From Labedella gwakjiensis (lineage in GTDB: Bacteria; Actinomycetota; Actinomycetes; Actinomycetales; Microbacteriaceae), in contig NZ_PYAU01000001.1 of assembly GCF_003014675.1 (NCBI RefSeq), positions 1,550,001-1,614,000 of the forward strand: a stretch of 64,000 nucleotides of DNA, written 5' to 3'. The notes under the pieces are model-generated. The model did no database searches. It saw only the letters and a program-made list of their open reading frames with translations, and was not told the DNA's origin. Shown here piece after piece: positions 16,472-25,355 of the stretch. Position 1 is the first letter of the stretch; each line of letters begins with the position of its first letter. The translations under genes and the position numbers were made by a program.

Positions 16472-17392
16472 ATGAAGATCGCAGTTGTCGGTAGCTACGG
16501 CGCCGGTTTGACGATGCGGGTCCCCCGCTCCCCCGGAGCCGGCGAAACCGTCTCTGGCGGTCAGTTCGACGAAGGACCCGGGGGCAAGGGCTCGAATCAG
16601 GCCATCGGTGCTGCCCGCCTCGGCGCCGAGGTATCCCTCCTCACCGCGATCGGGTACGACGCGTTCGGCCGGGCGGCGATCGACCTCTGGCGAGCCGAGG
16701 GCGTCGACGCCGCCAAAGTGGTCACCGCCGAGCGACCCACGATGGTCGGCTTCATCCTGGTCGAGCCGTCGGGCGAGAACCGGATCGCGATCGCGTCGGG
16801 CGCCCTCGACGAGCTCGACGCCGCCGCGGTCCGCACCTTCTCCGACGAGATCGCCGCGGCGGACGTCCTCGTCGTCTCGATGGAGATCCCCGAGGCCGCC
16901 GTCGTGGAGGCGCTGCGCATCGGCCGCGAACGAGGCACGACCACCGTCCTCAATCCGGCTCCCGCCCGCGCACTGCCCGACGAGGCCTGGGCGCTCATCG
17001 ACGTGATCACACCCAACGAGACCGAGGCACCGGTGCTCCTGGGCCGAGAAGCCGACGTCGCCCTCGACGACGAGGACCTCGTCCGTGACCTGCAGCGGCG
17101 CACGGGCGGGAGCGCCATCCTCACTCGAGGCGCATCCGGTGCGCTCCTCGCCGAGCCCCACGGCGCCATCACCGTCATCGAGCCCGTGCGGGTGGAGACC
17201 GTCGTCGACACCACCGGGGCCGGCGACTCCTACACGGCCGCACTCGCCGTCGCCCTCGCAGAGGGGTCCACGCTTCCGGATGCCGCCCGCTTCGCGGCGG
17301 CGGCCGGCGCCCACGCCGTGACGATCGCGGGTGTCATCCCCTCCCTCCCCTCTCGCTCCGACCTGCCCAGCCCGATTGGATCCACCCGATGA
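16472..17392 (+). CDS. PfkB-family sugar kinase (ribokinase-like, altered sugar site)
   Basis: 306 residues, ribokinase length. It should phosphorylate a pentose or related sugar with ATP. The GGKGSNQA motif and the anion-hole/catalytic motif DTTGAGDS (246-253, base Asp252) are intact, as is NPAPAR...TPNETEA. However, the N-terminal sugar-binding stretch reads GSYGAG (7-12) where E. coli RbsK has GSINAD; the residues equivalent to Asn14 and Asp16 that hold ribose are both glycine. The substrate is therefore probably not plain ribose. It overlaps the permease gene by ATGA and is first in the operon. Confidence 0.85.
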   Translation: MKIAVVGSYGAGLTMRVPRSPGAGETVSGGQFDEGPGGKGSNQAIGAARLGAEVSLLTAIGYDAFGRAAIDLWRAEGVDAAKVVTAERPTMVGFILVEPSGENRIAIASGALDELDAAAVRTFSDEIAAADVLVVSMEIPEAAVVEALRIGRERGTTTVLNPAPARALPDEAWALIDVITPNETEAPVLLGREADVALDDEDLVRDLQRRTGGSAILTRGASGALLAEPHGAITVIEPVRVETVVDTTGAGDSYTAALAVALAEGSTLPDAARFAAAAGAHAVTIAGVIPSLPSRSDLPSPIGSTR

Positions 17393-18390
17393 CCGCGACC
17401 ACCGCACCGACGCGACCGCCAGCCTTCCGCCTTCAGAACCTCTTCCGGGCGCGCGAGACCGGAGTGCTCGCCGCCCTCGTCCTGCTCTTCCTCCTGGGCG
17501 TCGTGCTCTCACCGAGCTTCGCCCAGCCCGGGAACCTGCTCTCCGTCGGACAGCAGATCGCCCAGATCGGCATCATGGCCGTCGGCTCGACGCTCGTCAT
17601 CATCAACGGTGAGATCGACCTCTCCGTGGGCTCGGTCTACGCCCTGTCGGCGATCACGACGGGGATGGCCATCGCGGACGGTGTCCCGTGGACGATCGCC
17701 CTCATCATCGGAGTCGTCGTGGGGGCTCTGGCGGGGCTCCTCAACGGTCTCGCCGTCGTCCTCCTCGGCGTGCCGTCGTTCATCGTCACGCTCGGAAGTC
17801 TGAGCGTCTTCCGCGGCGTCGCGCTGCTGATCTCCGATGGAGCGCCGATCTCCCTGTCGAGCGACCAGCCAGGCGTCGCCGAGTTCACCCTCCTCGGCCA
17901 GGGGCGACTCTTCGGAGCCATCCCCATGCAGCTCATCATCTTCGCCGTGATCGCCGCTCTCGGCATCGTCCTCCTCTCGCGGTCGCGCCTCGGATTCAAC
18001 ACGTACGCCGTCGGCGGCAACCAGGAATCCGCCCGCCTCGTGGGCATCCACGTCAAGAGGGTCAAGCTCGCCGCGTTCGTCCTCTCCGGCCTCACTGCGG
18101 GGATCGCCGGCGTCCTCGGACTGTCGTTCCTGTCGTACGTGCAGGGCGTGACGGGAACGGGACTCGAGCTCACCGTCATCTCCGCGATCATCATCGGCGG
18201 CGCTGCGCTGTTCGGCGGCTCCGGGACGATGTGGGGCACGGTCATCGGCGTCGTCTTCATCGGACTCCTCCAGAACATCCTCAACATCAACGGCATCTCG
18301 TCGTTCTGGCAGACCGTCGTCACCGGCCTCGTCATCGTCGCCGCCGTAGCCGCAGACACCTGGCAGCGCAAGCGCAAGACGCGCGCCTGA
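17389..18390 (+). CDS. sugar ABC transporter permease (RbsC type)
   Basis: 333 residues with about nine TM segments and family hallmarks VIINGEIDLSVGSVYALSA (cut here to show the GxIDLSVG core), GVPSFIVTLG and VGGNQESARLVGI. Forms the membrane channel with the RbsB- and RbsA-type proteins encoded downstream. Translation is coupled to the kinase by a 4-bp overlap. Confidence 0.92.
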   Translation: MTATTAPTRPPAFRLQNLFRARETGVLAALVLLFLLGVVLSPSFAQPGNLLSVGQQIAQIGIMAVGSTLVIINGEIDLSVGSVYALSAITTGMAIADGVPWTIALIIGVVVGALAGLLNGLAVVLLGVPSFIVTLGSLSVFRGVALLISDGAPISLSSDQPGVAEFTLLGQGRLFGAIPMQLIIFAVIAALGIVLLSRSRLGFNTYAVGGNQESARLVGIHVKRVKLAAFVLSGLTAGIAGVLGLSFLSYVQGVTGTGLELTVISAIIIGGAALFGGSGTMWGTVIGVVFIGLLQNILNINGISSFWQTVVTGLVIVAAVAADTWQRKRKTRA

Positions 18391-18446
18391 CCGCGACCCC
18401 ACCGACCCACCACCCGACCCCTCAGGACATCAACAAAGGAGTGACC

Positions 18447-19475
18447 ATGTCCCTTGCATCCACCACCCGGCGTCTACTCGCCGCCGGCGCCGTCGCCGCG
18501 GCCGCCACACTCACGCTCGGAGGCTGCGGCGCCATCACGACGGGAAGCGAGTCCGCGTCCGGCGAAGACGGCTTCCAGATCGCCGACTACATCCAGGAGC
18601 GGATCGACTCCGGTGAGCCGCTCCGCATCAAGCTCAGCTACCACGACCCGTCCCTGGCCTTCGCCACCCCGATCAGCGCCGGCATGGAGCGCGCCGGCGA
18701 GGAGCTCGGTGCAGAGGTGCAGCTGATCGGCCCGACCGGTGGCGACGCCGCCAAGCAGGTGTCCGAGCTGCAGACCCTCATCCAGCAGGAGTCGGTCGAC
18801 GCGCTCGCCGTCTCCTCCGCGTCGAGTGACGCCCTGAAGCCCGTGATCGCGCAGGCGTACGACGCCGGGATCCCGATCATCTCCTTCAACACCGACAACC
18901 CGGACTCGAAGCAGATGGGCTTCGTCGGCCAGGACCTGAAGGCCTCCGGCCAGTCGGAGGCCGAGGAGCTCGTGAAGCTCCTCGGAGACGGAGCGACCGG
19001 AAAGGTCGTCGTCTTCTCGCTCGACACCGGAGCCGGGTGGTCCAACGACCGCTTCAGCGGCTTCGAGGCCGGCATGGGGGGATCGGGCCTCGAGGTCGTC
19101 GGCCCCGTGAACGTCGGCAACGAGCCGAACGCCGCGTACAACACCGTCGAATCGACGATGGCCGGGCAGAGCGACGTGACCGCGATCGCAGGACTCGACT
19201 GCTGCAGCACCACCGCGGCGGCCAAGTGGGTGGAGCAGTCCGGCAACGCCGGGAAGATCACAATGGTCGGCTTCGACCTGCTCCCGCAGACCGCGGACTT
19301 CGTGAAGAACGGCGTGGTCTCCTTCACGATCAGCCAGAACCCGGAAGAGCAGGGCTACCAGGCCGTGAAGGTGCTCTACGACTTCCTCACCGAGGACACC
19401 GCCATCGAGGGCGTGGACACGGGCGCCCAGATCATCGACGCCGACAACCTGAGCGAAGCGACGGTCGAAGGCTGA
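18447..19475 (+). CDS. sugar ABC transporter substrate-binding lipoprotein (RbsB type)
   Basis: 342 residues. Lipoprotein signal ending in LGGC near residue 30, then a periplasmic-binding-protein type 1 fold: SAGMERAGEELGAEVQLIGP, QTLIQQESVDALAVSS, DAGIPIISFNTDNPDS, and VVVFSLDTGAGWS. ATG 18447 has AAAGGAG at 18435-18441. It is anchored on the outer face of the membrane and delivers the sugar to the permease. The ligand cannot be read from the sequence; two adjacent cysteines (LDCCSTT) sit in the cleft region, which is unusual. Confidence 0.9.
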   Translation: MSLASTTRRLLAAGAVAAAATLTLGGCGAITTGSESASGEDGFQIADYIQERIDSGEPLRIKLSYHDPSLAFATPISAGMERAGEELGAEVQLIGPTGGDAAKQVSELQTLIQQESVDALAVSSASSDALKPVIAQAYDAGIPIISFNTDNPDSKQMGFVGQDLKASGQSEAEELVKLLGDGATGKVVVFSLDTGAGWSNDRFSGFEAGMGGSGLEVVGPVNVGNEPNAAYNTVESTMAGQSDVTAIAGLDCCSTTAAAKWVEQSGNAGKITMVGFDLLPQTADFVKNGVVSFTISQNPEEQGYQAVKVLYDFLTEDTAIEGVDTGAQIIDADNLSEATVEG

Positions 19476-21055
19476 TGTCGACGCTCCCTCCGACGGCCGG
19501 GGCCGTCGACACCCCCGCAGCGCATGCGGATGCTCCGGCGATCCGCATCGAGCACCTCAGCCGCAACTTCGGGCCCGTGCGTGCCCTCGAGGACGTGAGC
19601 TTCGAGGTCACCACCGGCGAGGTGACCGCACTCCTGGGCGAGAACGGCGCGGGCAAGTCGACGCTCCTCAAGATCCTCGCGGGTCTGCAGCCGCCGAGCG
19701 GAGGGAGCGTCACAGCCTTCGGGCGGCCGGTCGGATCGTTCGACCCTCACACGATGCTCACCGAACACGGCATCGCGATGGTCCCGCAGGAGCTGTCGCT
19801 GCTGCCGGATCGGAGCGTGGCAGAGAACATCCTCTCGGGCATCGAGCCCGGCAATCGGTGGTTCCCGTCGCGGCGTCGCATGGTGGATCGCGCAATGGAA
19901 CTGCTCGCGGAGCTCGACCTCCGAGTCGATCCGAACGCGACGGTCCGCACCCTGGATCTGGCGACCCAGCAGCTCGTCGTCGTCGCCCGATCGATCGCCC
20001 GGGAGTGCCGCGTCCTCATCCTCGACGAGCCCACGGCGATGCTCACACCGGCGGAGAGCGACCGGCTCTTCCGGCTCATGGCCACCCTCAAGGAGGCGGG
20101 GACCACGATGGTCTACGTCTCCCACCGCATGCCCGAGGTGTTCCTCCTGGCAGACCGCATCGAGGTGCTTCGCGATGGCCGACATGTGGCATCGTGGCGC
20201 CGCAGCGAGGTGACGCCCGATCAGGCCGTCGCGGCCATGGTGGGGCGCGAGCTCGGCCAGTTCACCAGTCGCGCCGAGCTCGTCGGCCCGACCGATGCCG
20301 GCGGCGCCCGTCCGGCTCCCGCGCTCCGTGCGATCGGGCTGTCGGGGCGGCGGCATCACGCCGTGGACCTGGAGGTGCGCCCCGGCGAGATCCTCGGTGT
20401 CGCCGGGCTGCCCGACAGCGGACGCGTCGAGCTGCTGCACAACCTCTTCGGCGGCGACAGGGGGACGGGAGGAACCGTCGAACTCCTCGGCTCGCCGTAC
20501 GAGAACCGCAGCCCCATCGCGAGCGTCGAACGACGTCTCGGATTCGTGCCCGGCGAGCGCCGCGCGCAGGGCCTGCTCACCACCATGAGCGTCGCCGAGA
20601 ACGTCGGCGTGCTCACCGTGAGAGCCCTCACCCGGGCCGGACTCGTGCGACGCGGCGCCTTCGAGAAGAAGGCCGAGAAGCTCGCCCAGGGCTTCCGCGT
20701 GAAGACGTCGACGATGGACCAGCCGATCACCAATCTCTCGGGCGGCAACCAGCAGAAGGCCATGCTCGCGCGCTGGATCGCGATCGACCCGGCCGTTCTG
20801 ATCCTCGACGAACCGACCCGCGGCGTGGACGTCGGCGCGAAGGCGGAGATCTACGAGCAGCTCTTCGCCCTCGCCGACCGAGGTGTCGCGATCATCTGCT
20901 CGTCGTCCGACCTCCCCGAACTCCTCACCGTCACCGATCGGATCGCCGTCATGGCGGAGGGCACCGTGGTCGACATCGTGCCGACGGCAACGGCCACGGA
21001 GGAATCCATCATGACCATCGCCACCGGTGCGACCGTCCGCGCGGCCACCGCGTGA
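19475..21055 (+). CDS. sugar ABC transporter ATP-binding protein with two ATPase domains (RbsA type)
   Basis: 526 residues, two ABC domains. First: Walker A GENGAGKST at 55-63, Walker B LILDEPTAML. Second: degenerate Walker A (VAGLPDSGRVEL), as usual for RbsA/MglA, with signature LSGGNQQKAMLARW and LILDEPTRGVDVG. The start overlaps the binding-protein stop by 1 bp (TGATG). It powers uptake of the operon's sugar. Confidence 0.92.
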   Translation: MSTLPPTAGAVDTPAAHADAPAIRIEHLSRNFGPVRALEDVSFEVTTGEVTALLGENGAGKSTLLKILAGLQPPSGGSVTAFGRPVGSFDPHTMLTEHGIAMVPQELSLLPDRSVAENILSGIEPGNRWFPSRRRMVDRAMELLAELDLRVDPNATVRTLDLATQQLVVVARSIARECRVLILDEPTAMLTPAESDRLFRLMATLKEAGTTMVYVSHRMPEVFLLADRIEVLRDGRHVASWRRSEVTPDQAVAAMVGRELGQFTSRAELVGPTDAGGARPAPALRAIGLSGRRHHAVDLEVRPGEILGVAGLPDSGRVELLHNLFGGDRGTGGTVELLGSPYENRSPIASVERRLGFVPGERRAQGLLTTMSVAENVGVLTVRALTRAGLVRRGAFEKKAEKLAQGFRVKTSTMDQPITNLSGGNQQKAMLARWIAIDPAVLILDEPTRGVDVGAKAEIYEQLFALADRGVAIICSSSDLPELLTVTDRIAVMAEGTVVDIVPTATATEESIMTIATGATVRAATA

Positions 21056-21086
21056 CCCCCTCCCCGCATCACCGAAAGGACCCCAC

Positions 21087-21542
21087 ATGAAGCGCTCCGG
21101 TATTCTGAACGCACCCCTGAGCGGCGCTCTCGCGACGCTCGGCCACACCGACCTGATCCTCGTGGTCGACGCCGGGTTCCCCATCCCCGCGGATGCGAAC
21201 CGCGTCGACCTCGCGATCGCGGAGAACCTGCCGGACCTCCGGACGGTTCTCGGGCTCATCTCCGAGGAGATCATCGTCGAGGGCGTCGTCCGCGCCGACG
21301 ACGTCGTCTCCAACAACCCGCGACTCGACGAGTGGCTGCTCTCGACCTTCGACGACGCCGAGTTCTCGACCCGCACGCACGCGGAGATGCTCGGCGAGCT
21401 CGCGCAGCAGGCGAAGGTCATCGTCCGTACCGGCGCGTTCGAACCCTGGGGGAACATCGGCCTGATCTGCGGGGTCGACGTGCCCAAGTGGTTCGGCGGC
21501 GATGGCGTGATCGCCCCCGACTACTACGCCTCGAAGCTCTGA
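21087..21542 (+). CDS. RbsD/FucU-family sugar mutarotase
   Basis: 151 residues. RbsD/FucU proteins interconvert sugar ring forms or anomers so the kinase receives the right one. Catalytic-site residues His20 and Asp28 lie in LGHTDLILVVDAGFPIP; the C-terminal RTGAFEPWGNIGLICGV matches the family's substrate loop. ATG 21087 has GAAAGGA at 21074-21080. Its place between transporter and aldolase supports a role in the same catabolic pathway. Confidence 0.87.
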   Translation: MKRSGILNAPLSGALATLGHTDLILVVDAGFPIPADANRVDLAIAENLPDLRTVLGLISEEIIVEGVVRADDVVSNNPRLDEWLLSTFDDAEFSTRTHAEMLGELAQQAKVIVRTGAFEPWGNIGLICGVDVPKWFGGDGVIAPDYYASKL

Positions 21543-21607
21543 CCCGGAACCTCCGGACCCTCTCAACGGGCGGCACCCGTCGCCCATCAACAGAAAGCGA
21601 ACGAATC

Positions 21608-22315
21608 GTGACAGACACGACCACGAGCCCCCTCGAGCTCAGCCCGGCGGAACTCGCCCCGTACATCCAGCACACCAAGATCGAACTCGGTTCCACGCGC
21701 GACGAGATGATCGCGCACGCCCGCGAGACCGCCGAGCACGGCTTCAACGCCGCGATGGTGTCCGCGTCGTGGGTACCGCTCGTCGCCGCGGAGCTCGCCG
21801 GCACCGGTATCGGTATCGCGTCGGCGCTCGACTTCCCGACGGTCGGTGTGATGACGAGCGCCGGCAAGGCTGCGGAGGCCGCAGAGATCGCCCGACTCGG
21901 AGCCACACAGCTCGACATCGGTGTGCAGATCGGCTGGCTGAAGAGCGGCATGTACGACGAGTTCCGCGAGGACATCGCCGGCGTGGTTCGAGCCTCCGGG
22001 ATCCCGGTCAAGGTCATGCTCGAGCTGCCGCTCCTCACGGAGGCCGAGAAGGAGGCCGCCGTCGAACTCTCCATGGAGGCCGGGGCGGCCTACCTCAAGA
22101 ACGCGTCGAGCGGCGCCGTCGAGACCGCGAATCCCGAGAGCGTCCGCTACCTCGTCGAGCGTGCCCGTCCCGGCGTGCTCGTGAAGGCCTCTGGGTCGAT
22201 CAAGAGCTACGGGCAGGCGCTCGCGCTCCTCGGCGCCGGGGCCGTGCTCCTCGGAACGAGCGCCGGCCTGTCGATCATCTCCGACACGGGCGACGACACC
22301 ACAACGAGCTACTGA
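21608..22315 (+). CDS. DeoC-like class I aldolase
   Basis: 235 residues of the deoxyribose-phosphate aldolase fold. Residues equivalent to the E. coli DeoC catalytic set are present: Asp103 (LDIGVQ), Schiff-base Lys164 (YLKNASSG) and Lys193 (VKASGSIKS). The flanking sequence departs from canonical DeoC: KNASSG replaces KTSTG. It should cleave the phosphorylated sugar made by the operon kinase into glyceraldehyde 3-phosphate and a small aldehyde. The altered loops and the altered kinase both argue for a substrate other than ordinary deoxyribose 5-phosphate. GTG 21608 chosen from the start of similarity. Confidence 0.82.
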   Translation: MTDTTTSPLELSPAELAPYIQHTKIELGSTRDEMIAHARETAEHGFNAAMVSASWVPLVAAELAGTGIGIASALDFPTVGVMTSAGKAAEAAEIARLGATQLDIGVQIGWLKSGMYDEFREDIAGVVRASGIPVKVMLELPLLTEAEKEAAVELSMEAGAAYLKNASSGAVETANPESVRYLVERARPGVLVKASGSIKSYGQALALLGAGAVLLGTSAGLSIISDTGDDTTTSY

Positions 22316-22321
22316 CCGATA

Positions 22322-22356
22322 TCCGGCCCGGGTCGCCATTTGCGATCCGGGCCGGA
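22322..22356 (+). terminator. strong intrinsic hairpin after the aldolase gene
   Basis: Stem of about 15 bp: TCCGGCCCGG (22322-22331) pairs with CCGGGCCGGA (22347-22356), a G-T wobble and TCGC/GCGA extend it, leaving a 5-nt loop CATTT. No T-tract follows, as is common in high-GC actinobacteria. It separates the structural genes from the regulator gene and probably lowers readthrough into it. Confidence 0.7.
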
Positions 22357-22390
22357 ACGCTATAGACACCACTAGGGGGCAGGAGGACTC

Positions 22391-23155
22391 ATGAACGGCA
22401 TGGAGCCGCCGATCGCGGATGGGGTCATCAACCGTGGAGCCCCCGTGGCCATACACGCGCAGATCTCCGAGCAGATCCGCAACCGCATCGCGCACGGGGA
22501 GTGGCCGGCCCACTACCGCCTGAAGTCCGAGCCGGAACTCGCGGCCGATCTCGGCGTCAGCCGAGGAACGGTGCGGCGGGCCCTCGCCACGCTCATCGAG
22601 GAGGGTCTGCTCCGCCAGGTGCGCGGTCGTGGCACCTTCGTCACGTCGATGACGTTCGAACCCTCGATCGCCCAGCGGCTGAGCACCCTGTCCGAGGACT
22701 TCGCCTCACAGGGGGTCCTCTTCGACACGACGGTGCTCACCCACGGCCTCGTCACGCCGCCGCAGCCCGTCGCGGCGCTCCTCGACCTCCCCGCTCTCGG
22801 CAGCGTCTTCCACCTGGACCGGCTGCGGTCGACCGCGGGCGAACCGGTCACGCTCCTCAGCAACTTCGTGCGCGCCGATGTGGTGCCGGGGATCGAGGAG
22901 TTCGACTTCTCGGAGCTCAGCCTGTTCGGCGTGCTGGAGGGTCACTTCGGCCTTAAGATCGGGACCGCGCGACGCACCTTCAGCGCCGAATCGGCGACGG
23001 CGGAGGTCGCCGAAGCCCTCCAGCTGCCCGTCGGCGCTCCCGTGCAGTACCTCCAGCAGGTCACCTATCTGACGGACGGACGCCCCATCGAGTACTCCGA
23101 CGTGTGGATCCACAGCGAACGACTCAAAGTCACCTCGCTCCTCTCACGTCGCTGA
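22391..23155 (+). CDS. GntR-family regulator with UTRA domain (HutC subfamily)
   Basis: 254 residues: winged helix-turn-helix at 15-85 (LKSEPELAADLGVSRGTVRR, EEGLLRQVRGRGTFV) and a UTRA ligand-binding domain (about 100-250) ending PIEYSDVWIHSERLKV. Such regulators are released from DNA by a phosphorylated or free sugar. A strong AGGAGGA site lies at 22381-22387. It is separated from the sugar operon by a hairpin and has its own TATAGA-containing upstream stretch (22361-22366), so it may also be separately transcribed. It likely represses the operon at 16397-16453. Confidence 0.88.
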   Translation: MNGMEPPIADGVINRGAPVAIHAQISEQIRNRIAHGEWPAHYRLKSEPELAADLGVSRGTVRRALATLIEEGLLRQVRGRGTFVTSMTFEPSIAQRLSTLSEDFASQGVLFDTTVLTHGLVTPPQPVAALLDLPALGSVFHLDRLRSTAGEPVTLLSNFVRADVVPGIEEFDFSELSLFGVLEGHFGLKIGTARRTFSAESATAEVAEALQLPVGAPVQYLQQVTYLTDGRPIEYSDVWIHSERLKVTSLLSRR

Positions 23156-23199
23156 TCCCGCACTCCCCCATGGCGACGCACGCGAGTACCGTGATCTTC

Positions 23200-23553
23200 A
23201 TGACCGGCCACCGCATATTCGGAGTCCCGTTCGCGTCCATCTATCCCCTCTATGTGACGAAGGCGGAGCGGAAGGGGCACACCGCTGAGGAGATCGACCA
23301 CGTCCTGTCGTGGCTCACCGGCTACGACGAGGCCGGCCTCAAGCGCACCCTCGCCGATGAGGTCACGCTCGAGCAGTTCTTCGCCGACGCTCCCGCGATG
23401 AACCCGAACGCGCAGCTCATCACGGGCACGATCTGCGGCGTCCGCGTGCAGGAGGTGGAGGATCCGCTCATGCAGAAGATCCGCTACATGGACCTGCTCG
23501 TCGACGAGGTCGCCCGCGGGAAGAAGATGACCTCGATCCTGCGCGGGTCCTGA
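23200..23553 (+). CDS. DUF2200 family protein
   Basis: 117 residues matching DUF2200 nearly end to end: HRIFGVPFASIYPLYVTKAE, WLTGYDEAGL, CGVRVQEVEDPLMQKIRYMD and a C-terminal basic helix. Widespread small cytosolic protein of unknown function. ATG 23200 has TACCGT (23187-23192) 7 nt upstream, a leaderless arrangement; an upstream ATG at 23170 is less likely. A 12-bp direct repeat (GGGTCCTGACGC at 23545-23556 and 23561-23572) spans the stop codon, probably a slippage duplication. Confidence 0.82.
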   Translation: MTGHRIFGVPFASIYPLYVTKAERKGHTAEEIDHVLSWLTGYDEAGLKRTLADEVTLEQFFADAPAMNPNAQLITGTICGVRVQEVEDPLMQKIRYMDLLVDEVARGKKMTSILRGS

Positions 23554-23573
23554 CGCCCAGGGGTCCTGACGCG

Positions 23574-23834
23574 CTATGACGCGGCGAGCTTGGCCTTCAC
23601 GTAGGCGACGATCGCGTTCGCGTGCCCGTGGCCCAGGCCATGCTCGGTCTTGAGCCACGTGACCACCTGCATGTGCGGCTCCCCGCTCGCGAGCCGATCG
23701 GCCGTGAGGTCGAGCCACTCCTGGATGGGCTTCCCGTAGGTCTTCTCGATGCTCGGGAAGTAGGACGCCGGCCCCTTCGGCTTCGAGCCGTCGGCCGGAG
23801 GCGCGGGTGCGAGGACGCGGTTGTCGTCGGTCAT
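23574..23834 (-). CDS. DUF4287 domain protein
   Basis: 86 residues. After a Pro-rich N-terminus come YFPSIEKTYGKPIQEWLDL, MQVVTWLKTEHGLGHGHANA and a basic C-terminal helix, the DUF4287 pattern seen in many actinobacterial proteins; cytosolic, unknown function. ATG 23834 has TACCCT 6 nt upstream on the minus strand, a leaderless promoter. It converges with the DUF2200 gene with a 20-bp gap. Confidence 0.8.
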   Translation of the reverse strand: MTDDNRVLAPAPPADGSKPKGPASYFPSIEKTYGKPIQEWLDLTADRLASGEPHMQVVTWLKTEHGLGHGHANAIVAYVKAKLAAS

Positions 23835-23879
23835 GACACGAGGGTAGCGAATGGGAGCCACGCCGTCGTGGCCGCTGCG

Positions 23880-23906
23880 CATCACATTCCGCCGCGCTGA
23901 GTCGTC
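23880..23906 (+). promoter_or_regulatory. candidate ECF41 promoter upstream of the NADH-dehydrogenase/sigma operon
   Basis: CATCACA (23880-23886), 16 nt, then CGTC (23903-23906). The published ECF41 promoter pattern is TGTCACA-N16-CGTC; five of seven -35 positions and all four -10 positions match, with identical spacing. It lies 46 bp before the oxidoreductase gene whose operon encodes an ECF41 sigma factor, so autoregulation is likely. Confidence 0.6.
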
Positions 23907-23951
23907 ATCCTTTCGACCGGACGAGGAGCCGGTCGGAAGGCAGGTCGCATC

Positions 23952-25355
23952 GTGAAGAAGGACATCGTCATCGTGGGCGCAGGGTACGCCGGCTTCTACA
24001 CCGCGTGGAGGCTCGAGAAGCTGCTGAGTCGGGGAGAAGCGCGCGTGACCGTCATCGACCCGCGCCCCTTCATGACGTACCAGCCGTTCCTCCCCGAAGT
24101 GTCCGCGGGGTCCGTCGAGGCCCGCCACGTGGCGGTGTCGCTCCGCCGGCACCTGCGTCGCACTCGCGTCGTCGCCGGATCGGTGACGCGCATCGACCAT
24201 GCCGCGCGCACGGTCACCGTGACTCCGCGAGACGGCGACGCCTTCACGCTGGGATACGACATCGTCGTCGTGACGGCCGGTGCGGTCACACGGACGTTCC
24301 CCATCCCCGGTCTCATCGACGAGGCCATCGGCATGAAGCAGGTCGAGGAGGCGGTCGCCATCCGCGACCACATCCTCACGGCGTTCGACCGTGCGGCGAC
24401 GCTCCCCGCCGGACCGGAGCGTCGAAGGCTCCTCACGGTCACGTTCGTTGGCGGTGGCTTCTCCGGAGTCGAGGGCTTCGGTGAGACCCTGTCGCTCGCC
24501 CACGCTCTCGTCCGCTCCTACCCGGAGCTGCGACGCGAGGAGGTGTCGTTCCACCTCGTCGAGGCGCAGGGCCGGATCCTCCCGGAGGTGACGGAGAAGC
24601 CGGGCCGCTGGGTCGTGGATCATCTTCGCGGGCGCGGCGGGAACGTCCACCTCAACACCCAGCTGGTCTCCGCCGTGGGCGGGCACGTCGTCCTCTCCAC
24701 CGGAGAGGAGTACGATTCGGGCCTCATCGTGTGGGTGGCCGGCAACACGGCGAATCCCGTCGTCACGCACCACTCCGACCTGCCGCTCACGCCGCGCGGT
24801 TCGATCCGCGTCCGAGCCGACCTGCGCGTCGAGGGCGAGCAGGGCATCGTGCCCGGGGCATGGGCCGCCGGTGACGATGCTGCCGTTCCCGACCTGGCGA
24901 ACCCGACACCCGGAGCACTGACCGTGCCGAACGCGCAGCACGCGGTGCGGCAGGGGAGGAGACTCGCCGCCAATCTCGTCGCGACGATCCGCGGGCGCGA
25001 ACCGCGCCCGTACGTGCACCACAACCTCGGTGTCGTTGCGACGCTCGGCCTCGGGCGCGGCATCTTCCAGTACAAGGGCATCGTGGTGCGGGGCTTCCCC
25101 GCGTGGGTCATGCACCGCGGTTACCACGTACTCGCGGTGCCGACGTGGGAGCGGAAGGTCCGCGTCCTCCTCGTGTGGTTCGGTGCGCTCGTGGGCGGAC
25201 GCGACATCGTATCGCTCGCGTCTCGGGCGGAGCCGCGACGCGCATTCGTCTCGGGCGGGCAGCCCGCCGTCACCACGCCGGCCGGGCCGGCTCCGGACAC
25301 GACCGAACTCCGCCATAGTGTGGGGACGAGCGGCGGGAGCGGGAGCGGACGATGA
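23952..25355 (+). CDS. FAD-dependent pyridine nucleotide oxidoreductase, type II NADH-dehydrogenase-like
   Basis: 467 residues. FAD-binding VIVGAGYAGFYTAWRLE at the N-terminus, second Rossmann motif VTFVGGGFSGVEGFGE at about 170, and AAGDDAAVP for flavin contact near 315. Overall order matches NDH-2/Ndh-like enzymes that pass electrons from NADH to quinone at the membrane surface; the amphipathic C-terminal half and lack of TM segments fit peripheral attachment. It overlaps the ECF41 sigma gene by ATGA. Oxidoreductases are known genomic partners and targets of ECF41 sigma factors. Confidence 0.87.
   Translation: MKKDIVIVGAGYAGFYTAWRLEKLLSRGEARVTVIDPRPFMTYQPFLPEVSAGSVEARHVAVSLRRHLRRTRVVAGSVTRIDHAARTVTVTPRDGDAFTLGYDIVVVTAGAVTRTFPIPGLIDEAIGMKQVEEAVAIRDHILTAFDRAATLPAGPERRRLLTVTFVGGGFSGVEGFGETLSLAHALVRSYPELRREEVSFHLVEAQGRILPEVTEKPGRWVVDHLRGRGGNVHLNTQLVSAVGGHVVLSTGEEYDSGLIVWVAGNTANPVVTHHSDLPLTPRGSIRVRADLRVEGEQGIVPGAWAAGDDAAVPDLANPTPGALTVPNAQHAVRQGRRLAANLVATIRGREPRPYVHHNLGVVATLGLGRGIFQYKGIVVRGFPAWVMHRGYHVLAVPTWERKVRVLLVWFGALVGGRDIVSLASRAEPRRAFVSGGQPAVTTPAGPAPDTTELRHSVGTSGGSGSGR

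Noticed and set aside
19376-21487. 703-codon minus-strand frame opposite the RbsA-type gene
   Set aside because: Shadow frame; the plus strand encodes a full double-ABC protein with conserved motifs and sensible spacing to neighbours.
23545-23572. 12-bp direct repeat GGGTCCTGACGC as a possible attachment or target site
   Set aside because: Only 4 bp separate the copies and nothing is inserted between them; a slippage duplication at a gene end explains it.
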